A DNA stretch of 10,458 nucleotides from Bacteroidales bacterium UBA4243 (GTDB taxonomy: Bacteria > Bacteroidota > Bacteroidia > Bacteroidales > F082), in assembly GCA_002396205.1 (NCBI GenBank), contig DGXB01000018.1:1-10458 (forward strand). The letters are read 5' to 3'. Positions within the stretch are counted from its first letter, which is position 1; each line of letters begins with the position of its first letter. The translations under genes were made by a program, and so were the position numbers. Below the pieces are notes generated by a model. It did no database searches, was not told the DNA's origin, and saw only the letters and a program-made list of their open reading frames with translations. Below are positions 4,250-10,458 of this stretch, piece by piece.

Positions 4250-7200
4250 ATGAGAAAACATATCCTAACCGCCCTGCTCGTCATGCTGTCGGTCGTGACC
4301 TTCGGCCAGCAGTGGGTCGCCATCAAGAGCGACACTCCGAGCACCATTCAGACGACTTTGGTTGCCTCTTCCGAGAACCAAATCACCGTCAACATGCAAG
4401 TCCCGGGCTTCTACACCTTCGAGGTGACCACACCTCGTGGCGAAGCCAACCTCATCTCCGTCCCCAAGACGGTGACCACCGCCCAAGCCGGCGAGCCTAA
4501 CCTGCCCGTGATTGCAGTAGCGGCCATCGTCGGCGACCGTCAACACTACGGCATCCGTGTCGTCGATGCGCAATACACCGATTACCAGATGGAAGTCGCG
4601 CCATCGAAAGGCGACTTCCCGCGCACCATCAACCCTGCCGACGTGCCTTACACTTATGGCGAGGCATACGCGACGGATTCCTTCTTCCCCGCTCAGAACG
4701 TGGGCCTTTACGAGCCTTATATCCTGCGCGACTTCCGTGGGCAGAACATGGTCGTCCATCCCTTTGCCTACAACCCCGTAACGCACACATTGCGCGTGTA
4801 TTACAATATGACCGTTGAAATGTACGCCGACGGTATGTCGAACGAGAACGTCCTCGACCGCCGCTCGAACGAGGTGAGACTTGACCCTGAGATCCAGGCG
4901 ATGTACGAGAACCACTTCATCAACTTCAGCGAAGGCCTGAGCAAATACACGCCCATGGTTGAGACTGGCGACCTGCTCATCATCTGCCACGATGCTTTCA
5001 TGAGCGCCATGCAGCCTTTCGTCAACTGGAAGAAACAGATTGGCCGTCCCACTACGATGGTCGGCACCTCCACTTCGGGCACGACCACGTCGGCCATCCA
5101 GACCTATATCCAGAACCAGTACAGCGCCAACCCCAACCTCACCCATGTGCTTTTGGTGGGCGATGTCGGACAAATCCCCGGCATCAACTTCACCGCAGGC
5201 AGTGGTTGGAACGGCTATAGCGGCAAGAGCGACAATATGTACGGCCAAGTGGTTGGTAATGACCTCTATAACGACATCATCGTTGGCCGTTTCTCTGCTG
5301 AAACCGAGGCTCATGTGACCACGCAAGTCAACAAGGTAATCCATTACGAAAGAGACATCAACGCCTCCGACACTTGGCTGACCTTTGGCGACGGCCTTGG
5401 CAACAACGACGGTCCTGGCCATTTTGGAGAATATGACTGGCAACACATCGACAACATCCGCACCGACCTTTTGAACTATAACTACACCACTGCTTACCAA
5501 GACTATCCTGGCGTTTCGGGTTATTCCTCGTCGGCAACCGTCTTGAGCCAACACATCAACGACGGTGTGAGCATCATCAACTACTGCAACCACGGCTCGG
5601 AGATCAGCTGGGCGTTGAATAGCTACAGCAACTCGAACGTCAACGCACTGACCAATGTCAACAAGCTGCCCATCATCTGGTCGGTGGCCTGCCTCAACGG
5701 AAAATATGACTACAGCCAGCCCTGCTTTGGCGAGACTTGGCTCCGTGCCACTAACGGCAATGTCAACAATCCCGACCCGACGCAACCCACGGGTGCCATC
5801 GGCGGCATGTTCTCCTACATCTCGCAACCTTGGCAAGAGCCGCAATACGGCCAGGACGAGATGGTGGACGTGTTGACCGAACAACACGCCGACAACATCA
5901 AGCGCACATTGGGCGGCATCTCGTTTGACGGCAACATGAAGATTTTGGACCAATACGGCCAAAACGCCAACGCTGCCAAGGGCACCTACCTCTCATGGAT
6001 CCTTTACGGCGACCCGACTTTGACCGTCCGCAATGCCGTTCCCGAAAACATGAACGTCACCCACGCCTCCTCGATGAGCACCAGTGCAACCTCATTCATG
6101 GTCAACGCCACCAACGGCAACGGTGCTTTGGCCACTTTGACGCGCAACAACGAAATCATGGGGTCGGCCACTATTAATAATGGTGTGGCCAACATCACCT
6201 TCACCGCGCCTGGCACGACGGGAACAGCCACGCTGACCGTGTTTGGCTACAACAAGATCACTTACATCGCTACCATCAATATTACTGGTGGAGGTTCACA
6301 ATATTATAATGTGAGCCTAATGGCCAACCCGACCGATGGAGGAACAGTCTCTGGAGACGGCGCCTATCAGTTAGGACAGTCGTGCACCGTAACAGCCACT
6401 CCCAATGCTGGATACACCTTCGTCAATTGGATGGAAAACGGCAACGTGGTTTCGACCAACGCCGTTTATACTTTCAACGTGACGGGCAACCACTATTTGA
6501 CAGCCAACTTCCAAGCCCAGCCACAAAACTATACCATCAGCGTGTCTGCCAACCCGACCAACGGCGGCACCGTTTCTGGCGGCGGCACTTATCAGCAAGG
6601 ACAACAATGCACCGTGAGAGCCACAGCCAACACGGGCTACACCTTCACCAATTGGACTGAAAACGGCACGGTGGTCTCCACCCAAGCCCAATACAGTTTC
6701 ACCGTGACGGGCAACCGCACATTGGTGGCCAACTTCACGCAACAACAATTCACCATTACGGCAATCGCGGAGCCTGGAGACCATGCAGGTGGTGTTGAAG
6801 GCGGAGGCACCTATACCTACGGCCAAAGCTGCACCTTGACAGCCACGCCTTGCACTCCTCCCTTCATTTTTGTCAACTGGACCAAAAACGGTGTAATAGT
6901 CAGCACAAACAACACTTATACCTTCACAGTTACCGAATCGGCGACATACATAGCGCATTTCGTGGTGGAGACCTTCACCGTTTCAACCATAGCCAACCCG
7001 GCTGAAGGCGGCATCTTGACTGGTGGCGGCACATACGAATTTGGTGAGATAGTCACCGTGAACGCCACACCCAATGAGGGATTTGCCTTTGTTAACTGGA
7101 CCGAAAACGGCTTGGTGGTCTCGGTCGATCCTTCCTATACTTTTGGCGTTGGCGGCGACCACACACTGACGGCTAACTTCGAGACGCAAACCTTCGATGT

Positions 7201-7654
7201 CAAGGTTACCATCGACCCAGAGGAAGCGGGGACAATCATCGGTGGAGGCATCTACAGCTACGGCGAAGAGGTCACATTGATCATCGACCGCAACGAAGAC
7301 TGGGCCTTCCAAAACTGGACTGAAAACGGCGAGGTGGTCTCGGAAGAAATGACCTACACCTTCGTCATCACCAGCGACCGCGACTTAGTGGCCCACTTCA
7401 TGTACACCGAAGGCATTGGCGAACAGCAGGCCGACGTCAGCCTCTACCCCAACCCCACCCAAGGCGAAGTGACGCTTGAGGGCGAAGGTCTGCAAGGTGT
7501 CCGCATCGTGAACGCCTTCGGCCAGACCGTCTACAACGCAAAGGTGGAAGGCGACCATATGCGCATCGACCTCTCAGGCATGGCCAAAGGCATCTATGTG
7601 ATGCACATCGTCACCGCCAATGGCGAAACCGTTAGGCAGATCGTGGTGGAATAA
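4250..7654 (+). CDS. Secreted gingipain-type cysteine protease (peptidase C25) with InlB-like repeats and T9SS sorting domain
   Basis: The protein has 1134 residues. Residues 1 to about 19 are a signal peptide (MRKHILTALLVMLSVVTFG). A C25 propeptide follows (PFAYNPVTHTLRVYYNMTVE). The catalytic domain runs from about residue 241 (DLLIICHDAFMSAMQPFVNW) to about 590. H448 lies in INYCNHGSEISWAL and C481 in IWSVACLNGKYDYSQPCFGE, the expected His and Cys of the gingipain dyad. HVLLVGDVGQIPG is also typical. An Ig-like domain spans about 598-680. Five repeats of 73-76 residues start at 685, 761, 834, 909 and 982, each with NPxxGG-like, Y-x-x-G and NWTENG motifs (divergent InlB-type). The tail from about 1063 (VSLYPNPTQGEVTL, ending VRQIVVE) is a type A T9SS sorting signal, so the protein is expected outside the cell or on its surface. 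The start at 4250 is set by the signal peptide and the -7 box at 4214. Substrate is unknown. Confidence 0.9.
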   Translation: MRKHILTALLVMLSVVTFGQQWVAIKSDTPSTIQTTLVASSENQITVNMQVPGFYTFEVTTPRGEANLISVPKTVTTAQAGEPNLPVIAVAAIVGDRQHYGIRVVDAQYTDYQMEVAPSKGDFPRTINPADVPYTYGEAYATDSFFPAQNVGLYEPYILRDFRGQNMVVHPFAYNPVTHTLRVYYNMTVEMYADGMSNENVLDRRSNEVRLDPEIQAMYENHFINFSEGLSKYTPMVETGDLLIICHDAFMSAMQPFVNWKKQIGRPTTMVGTSTSGTTTSAIQTYIQNQYSANPNLTHVLLVGDVGQIPGINFTAGSGWNGYSGKSDNMYGQVVGNDLYNDIIVGRFSAETEAHVTTQVNKVIHYERDINASDTWLTFGDGLGNNDGPGHFGEYDWQHIDNIRTDLLNYNYTTAYQDYPGVSGYSSSATVLSQHINDGVSIINYCNHGSEISWALNSYSNSNVNALTNVNKLPIIWSVACLNGKYDYSQPCFGETWLRATNGNVNNPDPTQPTGAIGGMFSYISQPWQEPQYGQDEMVDVLTEQHADNIKRTLGGISFDGNMKILDQYGQNANAAKGTYLSWILYGDPTLTVRNAVPENMNVTHASSMSTSATSFMVNATNGNGALATLTRNNEIMGSATINNGVANITFTAPGTTGTATLTVFGYNKITYIATINITGGGSQYYNVSLMANPTDGGTVSGDGAYQLGQSCTVTATPNAGYTFVNWMENGNVVSTNAVYTFNVTGNHYLTANFQAQPQNYTISVSANPTNGGTVSGGGTYQQGQQCTVRATANTGYTFTNWTENGTVVSTQAQYSFTVTGNRTLVANFTQQQFTITAIAEPGDHAGGVEGGGTYTYGQSCTLTATPCTPPFIFVNWTKNGVIVSTNNTYTFTVTESATYIAHFVVETFTVSTIANPAEGGILTGGGTYEFGEIVTVNATPNEGFAFVNWTENGLVVSVDPSYTFGVGGDHTLTANFETQTFDVKVTIDPEEAGTIIGGGIYSYGEEVTLIIDRNEDWAFQNWTENGEVVSEEMTYTFVITSDRDLVAHFMYTEGIGEQQADVSLYPNPTQGEVTLEGEGLQGVRIVNAFGQTVYNAKVEGDHMRIDLSGMAKGIYVMHIVTANGETVRQIVVE
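6302..7411 (+). repeat. Five in-frame InlB-like repeat units
   Basis: The units begin at 6302, 6530, 6749, 6974 and 7193, spacing 219-228 nt, within the C25 protease gene. Each encodes a beta-rich module with a conserved NWTENG-type motif (FVNWMENG, FTNWTENG, FVNWTKNG, FVNWTENG, FQNWTENG). Units 1 and 2 look most alike at protein level, and units 3 and 5 are the most divergent. Confidence 0.85.
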
Positions 7655-7678
7655 GCCGATCAAAAATCTAACAGTGAA

Positions 7679-7706
7679 ATCCCGTCAGCGATGGCGGGAT
7701 TTTTTT
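7679..7706 (+). terminator. Rho-independent terminator of the C25 protease gene
   Basis: ATCCCGTC (7679-7686) pairs with GGCGGGAT (7693-7700), with one T-G wobble and a 6-nt loop, and runs into a T-tract (7700-7706). It is 25 nt after the stop codon. Confidence 0.88.
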
Positions 7707-7710
7707 ACGC

Positions 7711-7742
7711 CTTGTGCAATTCCGAAATAAATTCTATCTTTG
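7711..7742 (+). promoter_or_regulatory. Bacteroidota-type promoter for the DUF4160-DUF2442 operon
   Basis: TATCTTTG (7735-7742) is the -7 box and CTTG (7711-7714) is a near-consensus -33 box 20 nt upstream. Transcription would start near 7749, which rules out the upstream in-frame starts and sets the ATG at 7765. Confidence 0.65.
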
Positions 7743-7764
7743 CACAGTGAAAAAAATAGCCGCA

Positions 7765-8067
7765 ATGCCAAACATCTATTCATATTTTGGAATCATATTC
7801 AAGTTCTACTCAAATGACCACGAGCCTCTGCATGTTCATGCCATCAGCGGTGAATACGAAACCATCTTTGACATCATATTCGCCGACGGCAAACTGCTGG
7901 AATTAAAACGCCGGAAAAAAAGAGGCAAGGAGCATTTGCCTCCGGCCAAAATGGACATGGCTGAGAAATTTGTAAAAGAATATGCTCTCCGCATCTCTGA
8001 AAAATGGTACCAGTTTTTTGTTTTGAAGGCAGATGTTACCTGCGAAACCATCAACAAAAAAGTGTAA
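7765..8067 (+). CDS. DUF4160 family protein
   Basis: This 100-residue protein starts MPNIYSYFGIIFKFYSNDHE and continues PLHVHA. It matches the DUF4160 hallmark MPxIxxFxGIxIxxYxxDHxPPHFHA, with H19, H23 and H25 conserved. A basic stretch (LELKRRKKRGKEHLP) and a helical tail follow. The family is small and of unproven function, and is often found next to a DUF2442 gene, as here. Such pairs have been suggested to behave like toxin-antitoxin modules, which the sequence alone cannot show. The downstream gene begins 5 nt after its stop, so the two form one operon. The start at 7765 fits the family N-terminus and lies about 16 nt past the predicted transcription start. Composition is more AT-rich than the flanking large genes. 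Confidence 0.82.
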   Translation: MPNIYSYFGIIFKFYSNDHEPLHVHAISGEYETIFDIIFADGKLLELKRRKKRGKEHLPPAKMDMAEKFVKEYALRISEKWYQFFVLKADVTCETINKKV

Positions 8068-8072
8068 TAGTT

Positions 8073-8375
8073 ATGTATAAGATTGTAAATGCTGAATATG
8101 CAGGTGATTACAAATTGTTGATTACCTTTGAGGATGGCCAAAAGCGCTTAGCCGATTTCTATCGTTTTATCTCCAAAAGCCTACACCCTTCCATCCACAA
8201 ATACATCGATAAAACATTGTTTCAGCAGTTTGAGATAGACGACTATGAAATCCATTGGGGAACACAATTCGACATTGACCCTTACGACATCTACTATGGT
8301 GAATTTGAGGCGGATGGCAGCCCTTATTTAACCGAAATAGAGGCATTAAAGACGCAATACGAGTTGGTGGAATAA
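8073..8375 (+). CDS. DUF2442 family protein
   Basis: This 100-residue protein starts MYKIVNAEYAGDYKLLITFE, then DGQKRLADF, and ends with an acidic half containing HWGTQFDIDPYDIYYGEF. This follows DUF2442: a beta-hairpin of the type YKLxxxFxDGxxxxxDF, then a W-x-x-x-x-DIxPxxLY-like motif. I chose the ATG at 8073 because an upstream in-frame start at 8004 would overlap the DUF4160 gene and add residues unlike the family. It sits 5 nt after DUF4160 and is followed by a strong terminator, so this is the last gene of a two-gene operon. Function is unknown. A partner or antitoxin-like role is inference from pairing and from its acidic character against the basic DUF4160 protein. Confidence 0.78.
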   Translation: MYKIVNAEYAGDYKLLITFEDGQKRLADFYRFISKSLHPSIHKYIDKTLFQQFEIDDYEIHWGTQFDIDPYDIYYGEFEADGSPYLTEIEALKTQYELVE

Positions 8376-8398
8376 AGCGCCAATAGTGAAATAAAAGC

Positions 8399-8437
8399 AA
8401 AGTGAGGTGACAAAACATTGCCACCTCACTTTTTTTC
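8399..8437 (+). terminator. Rho-independent terminator of the DUF4160-DUF2442 operon
   Basis: AAAGTGAGGTG (8399-8409) pairs with CACCTCACTTT (8422-8432), followed by further T. An inner CAA/TTG pairing shortens the loop. The stem is flanked by A-run and T-run and could also work on the opposite strand. The -33 region of the next promoter lies inside it. Confidence 0.88.
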
Positions 8438-8447
8438 TCTATCTTTG
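8418..8447 (+). promoter_or_regulatory. Bacteroidota-type promoter for the MBL-fold gene
   Basis: TATCTTTG (8440-8447) is the -7 box. TTG (8418-8420), 19 nt upstream, is the best -33 candidate and falls in the loop of the preceding terminator. The transcript would start near 8454, 16 nt before the ATG. Confidence 0.6.
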
Positions 8448-8469
8448 AAGCCAAATTTTTGAACGAACT

Positions 8470-9882
8470 ATGAAAATCAAATTCATCGGTGCGGCCCAAG
8501 AAGTGACGGGCAGCAAGCACCTTATCACCACCGACCACGGCAAGAAAATCTTGCTCGACTGCGGAATGTTCCAAGGCAAGGGCCTCGAAACCGATGCCGC
8601 CAACCGCAACATCATGGTCGACCCGAAGGAAATCGACTATATCATCCTCACCCATGCCCATATCGACCACTGCGGCCTGATACCTTATTTCTATAAGCTC
8701 GGCTTCCGTGGGCAAGTCGTCTGCACGGACGGCACAAAAGACCTGTGCAGCATCATGTTGCCTGACAGCGGCTTCATCCAGGAGAACGATATGGTGTGGT
8801 TCAACAAGAAACGCCGCAAGGAAGGTTTGCCGGCATTGCAACCCATCTACACCGAGAAAGACGCACGAGCCTGCATGGAACTGTTCGTCACCGTGGCCTA
8901 CAACCGCTACCTCTACCTCGACAATAATATAAAGGTGAAGTTCAACAACACGGGGCACCTGCTCGGCAGCGGCTGCGCGATCATCGAAATCGACGAGGGC
9001 GGCAAGATGACCCGCATTGGCTACACGGGCGACATCGGGCGCGAATACAACTACCTGCTGCGCTCGCCCGAACCGTTCCCGCACTGCGACTACATCATCA
9101 CCGAGGCAACCTACGGCAACCGCCTCCACAGCGACCGCGAAAACGCCGAACAACAGCTTTTGGAAATCATCTACCACACCTGCGTCGAGAAACGCGGCAA
9201 ACTCATCATCCCTTCGTTTGCGGTCAGCCGCACACAAGAGATTGTGTATCTGCTGAATAACTTCTATAACGAGGGCAAACTGCCCGAGAAGATTCCGGTA
9301 TTCGTCGACAGTCCCTTGGCCGTCAACGCCACCGAGGTGTTTCGTATGCACTTGGATGCCTTCAACGACGAGGTGAAAGACGTCATCGAATACGACCCCG
9401 ACCCGTTTGGCTTCAACGGCTTGACCTTCGTGCGCGACATCAACCAATCGAAAGCCCTAAACGCCCGCAAGGAGCCTTGCATCATCATTTCCGCATCGGG
9501 CATGATGGAGGCCGGGCGCGTCAAGCACCACATCGCCAACAGCATCGAGAACCCCAACAACAGCATCTTGGCCATCGGCTATTGTGCACCTACCACTTTG
9601 GGCGCCAAGCTGTTGGAGAAGCCGACCCCCGACAAGGTGTCGATTTTTGGCATGGAGCACACCGTCAACGCCGAGATCTTCGAAATCGACGCTTTCAGCG
9701 GCCACGGCGACTACAAGGAACTCATCCACTACCTCAGCTGCCAAGACCCAAAGAAGGTGAAGAAGACCTTCATCGTGCACGGCGACCTTGAAGCGCAAGA
9801 ATACTATCGTCGCCAGTTGCGCAAGGAAGGCTGGGACAACATCGTCATCCCAGAACAAGGCGAGACGTTTGAACTGAAATAA
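8470..9882 (+). CDS. Beta-CASP metallo-beta-lactamase-fold protein, probable RNA-processing nuclease
   Basis: This 470-residue protein has a complete set of motifs. LTHAHIDHCG has H62, H64, D66 and H67 (HxHxDH). H163 lies in NNTGHLLGSG and D188 in YTGDIGRE. TEATYGNR follows at about 211. The beta-CASP insert carries IIPSFAVSRTQE, VFVDSPLAVNATEVF and IIISASGMMEAGRVKHH. The final metal-site and beta-CASP motifs are FSGHGDY (H412) and FIVHGDLEAQ (H438). These residues bind two zinc ions in CPSF73- and RNase J-like enzymes that cut or trim RNA. The RNA-specificity (RMMBL) part is at about 398-465. Bacterial members of this exact length are usually annotated only as MBL-fold hydrolases, so the true substrate is unknown. 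No signal peptide is seen, so it is cytoplasmic. It appears to be transcribed alone from its own promoter. Confidence 0.88.
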   Translation: MKIKFIGAAQEVTGSKHLITTDHGKKILLDCGMFQGKGLETDAANRNIMVDPKEIDYIILTHAHIDHCGLIPYFYKLGFRGQVVCTDGTKDLCSIMLPDSGFIQENDMVWFNKKRRKEGLPALQPIYTEKDARACMELFVTVAYNRYLYLDNNIKVKFNNTGHLLGSGCAIIEIDEGGKMTRIGYTGDIGREYNYLLRSPEPFPHCDYIITEATYGNRLHSDRENAEQQLLEIIYHTCVEKRGKLIIPSFAVSRTQEIVYLLNNFYNEGKLPEKIPVFVDSPLAVNATEVFRMHLDAFNDEVKDVIEYDPDPFGFNGLTFVRDINQSKALNARKEPCIIISASGMMEAGRVKHHIANSIENPNNSILAIGYCAPTTLGAKLLEKPTPDKVSIFGMEHTVNAEIFEIDAFSGHGDYKELIHYLSCQDPKKVKKTFIVHGDLEAQEYYRRQLRKEGWDNIVIPEQGETFELK

Positions 9883-9886
9883 GTAG

Positions 9887-9995
9887 GTTGCCGTGCATGT
9901 CATTCCCGTGCAAATCTCCTATAGATTCCGATCGCACATATCCCTGCAAGGAATGACATAGGAGATTGAGTTGAACGGAATCTATGCACGGCAAC
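9887..9995. repeat. 109-nt rod-like inverted repeat between the MBL gene and hisS
   Basis: The ends are perfect 12-bp arms, GTTGCCGTGCAT (9887-9898) with ATGCACGGCAAC (9984-9995). Further in are ATTCC (9902-9906) with GGAAT (9977-9981), AATCTCCTAT (9913-9922) with ATAGGAGATT (9958-9967), and ATTCC (9925-9929) with GGAAT (9950-9954), closing a 20-nt loop. Alternative 8-bp pairings cross these: GTCATTCC (9899-9906) with GGAATGAC (9950-9957), and AGATTCCG (9923-9930) with CGGAATCT (9976-9983). It starts 4 nt after the MBL stop codon and lies before the hisS -7 box, so it is outside the predicted hisS mRNA. It may act as a terminator, a small RNA or a MITE-like element. Confidence 0.7.
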
Positions 9996-10006
9996 GGATT
10001 TTTCAC

Positions 10007-10014
10007 TATTTTTG
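10007..10014 (+). promoter_or_regulatory. -7 box for hisS
   Basis: TATTTTTG matches TAnnTTTG. Transcription would start near 10021, about 9 nt before the ATG at 10030. No clear -33 box is visible, as that position is occupied by the right arm of the inverted repeat. Confidence 0.5.
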
Positions 10015-10029
10015 CAAAAATTTTCCAAA

Positions 10030-10458
10030 ATGGCACAAAAACCCAGCATTCCCAAAGGCACACGCGACTTCCTTCCAGAAGTCATGGTGCGCCGCAACTA
10101 TATCTTCGACACGATTAAGACCGTGTTCAAACGTTTTGGTTTCCAACCGATTGAGACCCCTTCAATGGAAAACCTGAGCACCCTTTTGGGCAAATACGGC
10201 GACGAAGGCGACAAACTCCTCTTCCGCGTACTCAATTCGGGCGACTTCATGAGTGGTGTGGAGCAAAACGGTGAGCCGCTTGAATCGCTCAAGTTGGCCA
10301 GCAAAATCAGCGAGAAAGGCTTGCGTTACGACCTGACCGTGCCTTTCGCCCGTTTCGTCACGATGTATCGCGACCAAATCGCCTTCCCGTTCAAGCGCTA
10401 CCAAATCCAACCCGTTTGGCGCGCCGACCGTCCGCAGAAAGGCCGTTACCGCGAGTTC
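10030..10458 (+). CDS. hisS: Histidyl-tRNA synthetase, N-terminal part
   Basis: The first 143 codons are present and the frame stays open at the right edge. The protein starts MAQKPSIPKGTRDFLPEVMV, where PKGTRDFLPE is the HisRS signature. IETPSMENLSTLLGKYGDEG and LRYDLTVPFARFV follow, then motif 2 of class II synthetases, FKRYQIQPVWRADRPQKGRY. The enzyme charges tRNA-His with histidine using ATP. The catalytic domain is interrupted at the window edge and motif 3 and the anticodon-binding domain are missing for that reason. The start is the first ATG after the -7 box at 10007 and agrees with the family N-terminus. Confidence 0.96.
   Translation, partial: MAQKPSIPKGTRDFLPEVMVRRNYIFDTIKTVFKRFGFQPIETPSMENLSTLLGKYGDEGDKLLFRVLNSGDFMSGVEQNGEPLESLKLASKISEKGLRYDLTVPFARFVTMYRDQIAFPFKRYQIQPVWRADRPQKGRYREF

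Noticed and set aside
4265..5962. A 565-codon open frame on the minus strand opposite the C25 protease gene
   Set aside because: It is the complement of a clear protease with signal peptide and catalytic motifs. The translation is a low-complexity V/D/H/A-rich string typical of antisense frames over GC-biased codons.
8167..9447. A 426-codon open frame on the minus strand opposite the MBL gene
   Set aside because: The plus-strand frame carries every beta-CASP motif. The antisense product shows no motif and runs over the DUF2442-MBL spacer with its terminator and promoter.
9887..9995. T-box or histidine-operon type leader controlling hisS
   Set aside because: The -7 box at 10007 places the hisS start after the element. 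No His codon run or T-box sequence is visible, and T-box leaders are not typical of Bacteroidota.

Overview
The window looks like chromosomal DNA of an anaerobic member of the Bacteroidota, most likely a Bacteroidales. Three things point there. First, almost every promoter I can find carries the Bacteroidota -7 box TAnnTTTG: upstream of the ETF gene, hydE, the MNT gene, the C25 protease, the DUF4160 gene, the MBL gene and hisS. Second, one large protein ends in a type IX secretion (Por) sorting domain. Third, Shine-Dalgarno sequences are weak or absent. A hydE gene and an ETF subunit fit a fermentative, hydrogen-metabolising anaerobe.

Layout. Positions 1-389 (minus strand) hold the start of an electron-transfer flavoprotein beta subunit that runs off the left edge. 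Positions 390-828 have no gene but are packed with palindromes: a half copy of a repeat, twin hairpins, a 35-bp palindrome, a terminator and a large two-stem palindrome. Positions 829-2867 form a visibly AT-rich minus-strand block. In transcription order it holds an MNT nucleotidyltransferase, an overlapping HEPN protein (together an MNT-HEPN toxin-antitoxin type pair), a strongly structured RNA element ending in a rho-independent terminator, and a zinc-ribbon/CFI-box protein of unknown function.

From 2945 all genes are on the plus strand: hydE (FeFe-hydrogenase maturation, with a palindromic repeat inserted in frame near its N-terminus), then a 204-nt spacer that folds into a branched structure. 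Next come a secreted gingipain-type (C25) protease with five InlB-like repeats and a T9SS tail, a two-gene DUF4160-DUF2442 operon bounded by terminators, and a beta-CASP metallo-beta-lactamase-fold protein. After a 109-nt rod-like inverted repeat, the 5' end of hisS runs off the right edge.

The genes do not form one pathway. Housekeeping genes (ETF, hydE, the MBL protein, hisS) alternate with small accessory modules (MNT-HEPN, DUF4160-DUF2442, zinc-ribbon). Several gene-free spacers contain a different large palindromic element. The strongest candidate for something undescribed is the RNA at about 1929-2090. Read on the minus strand it has a closed multi-branch fold whose second stem competes with a terminator hairpin just upstream of the zinc-ribbon gene, which is the architecture of a leader RNA switch or of a stand-alone structured RNA.
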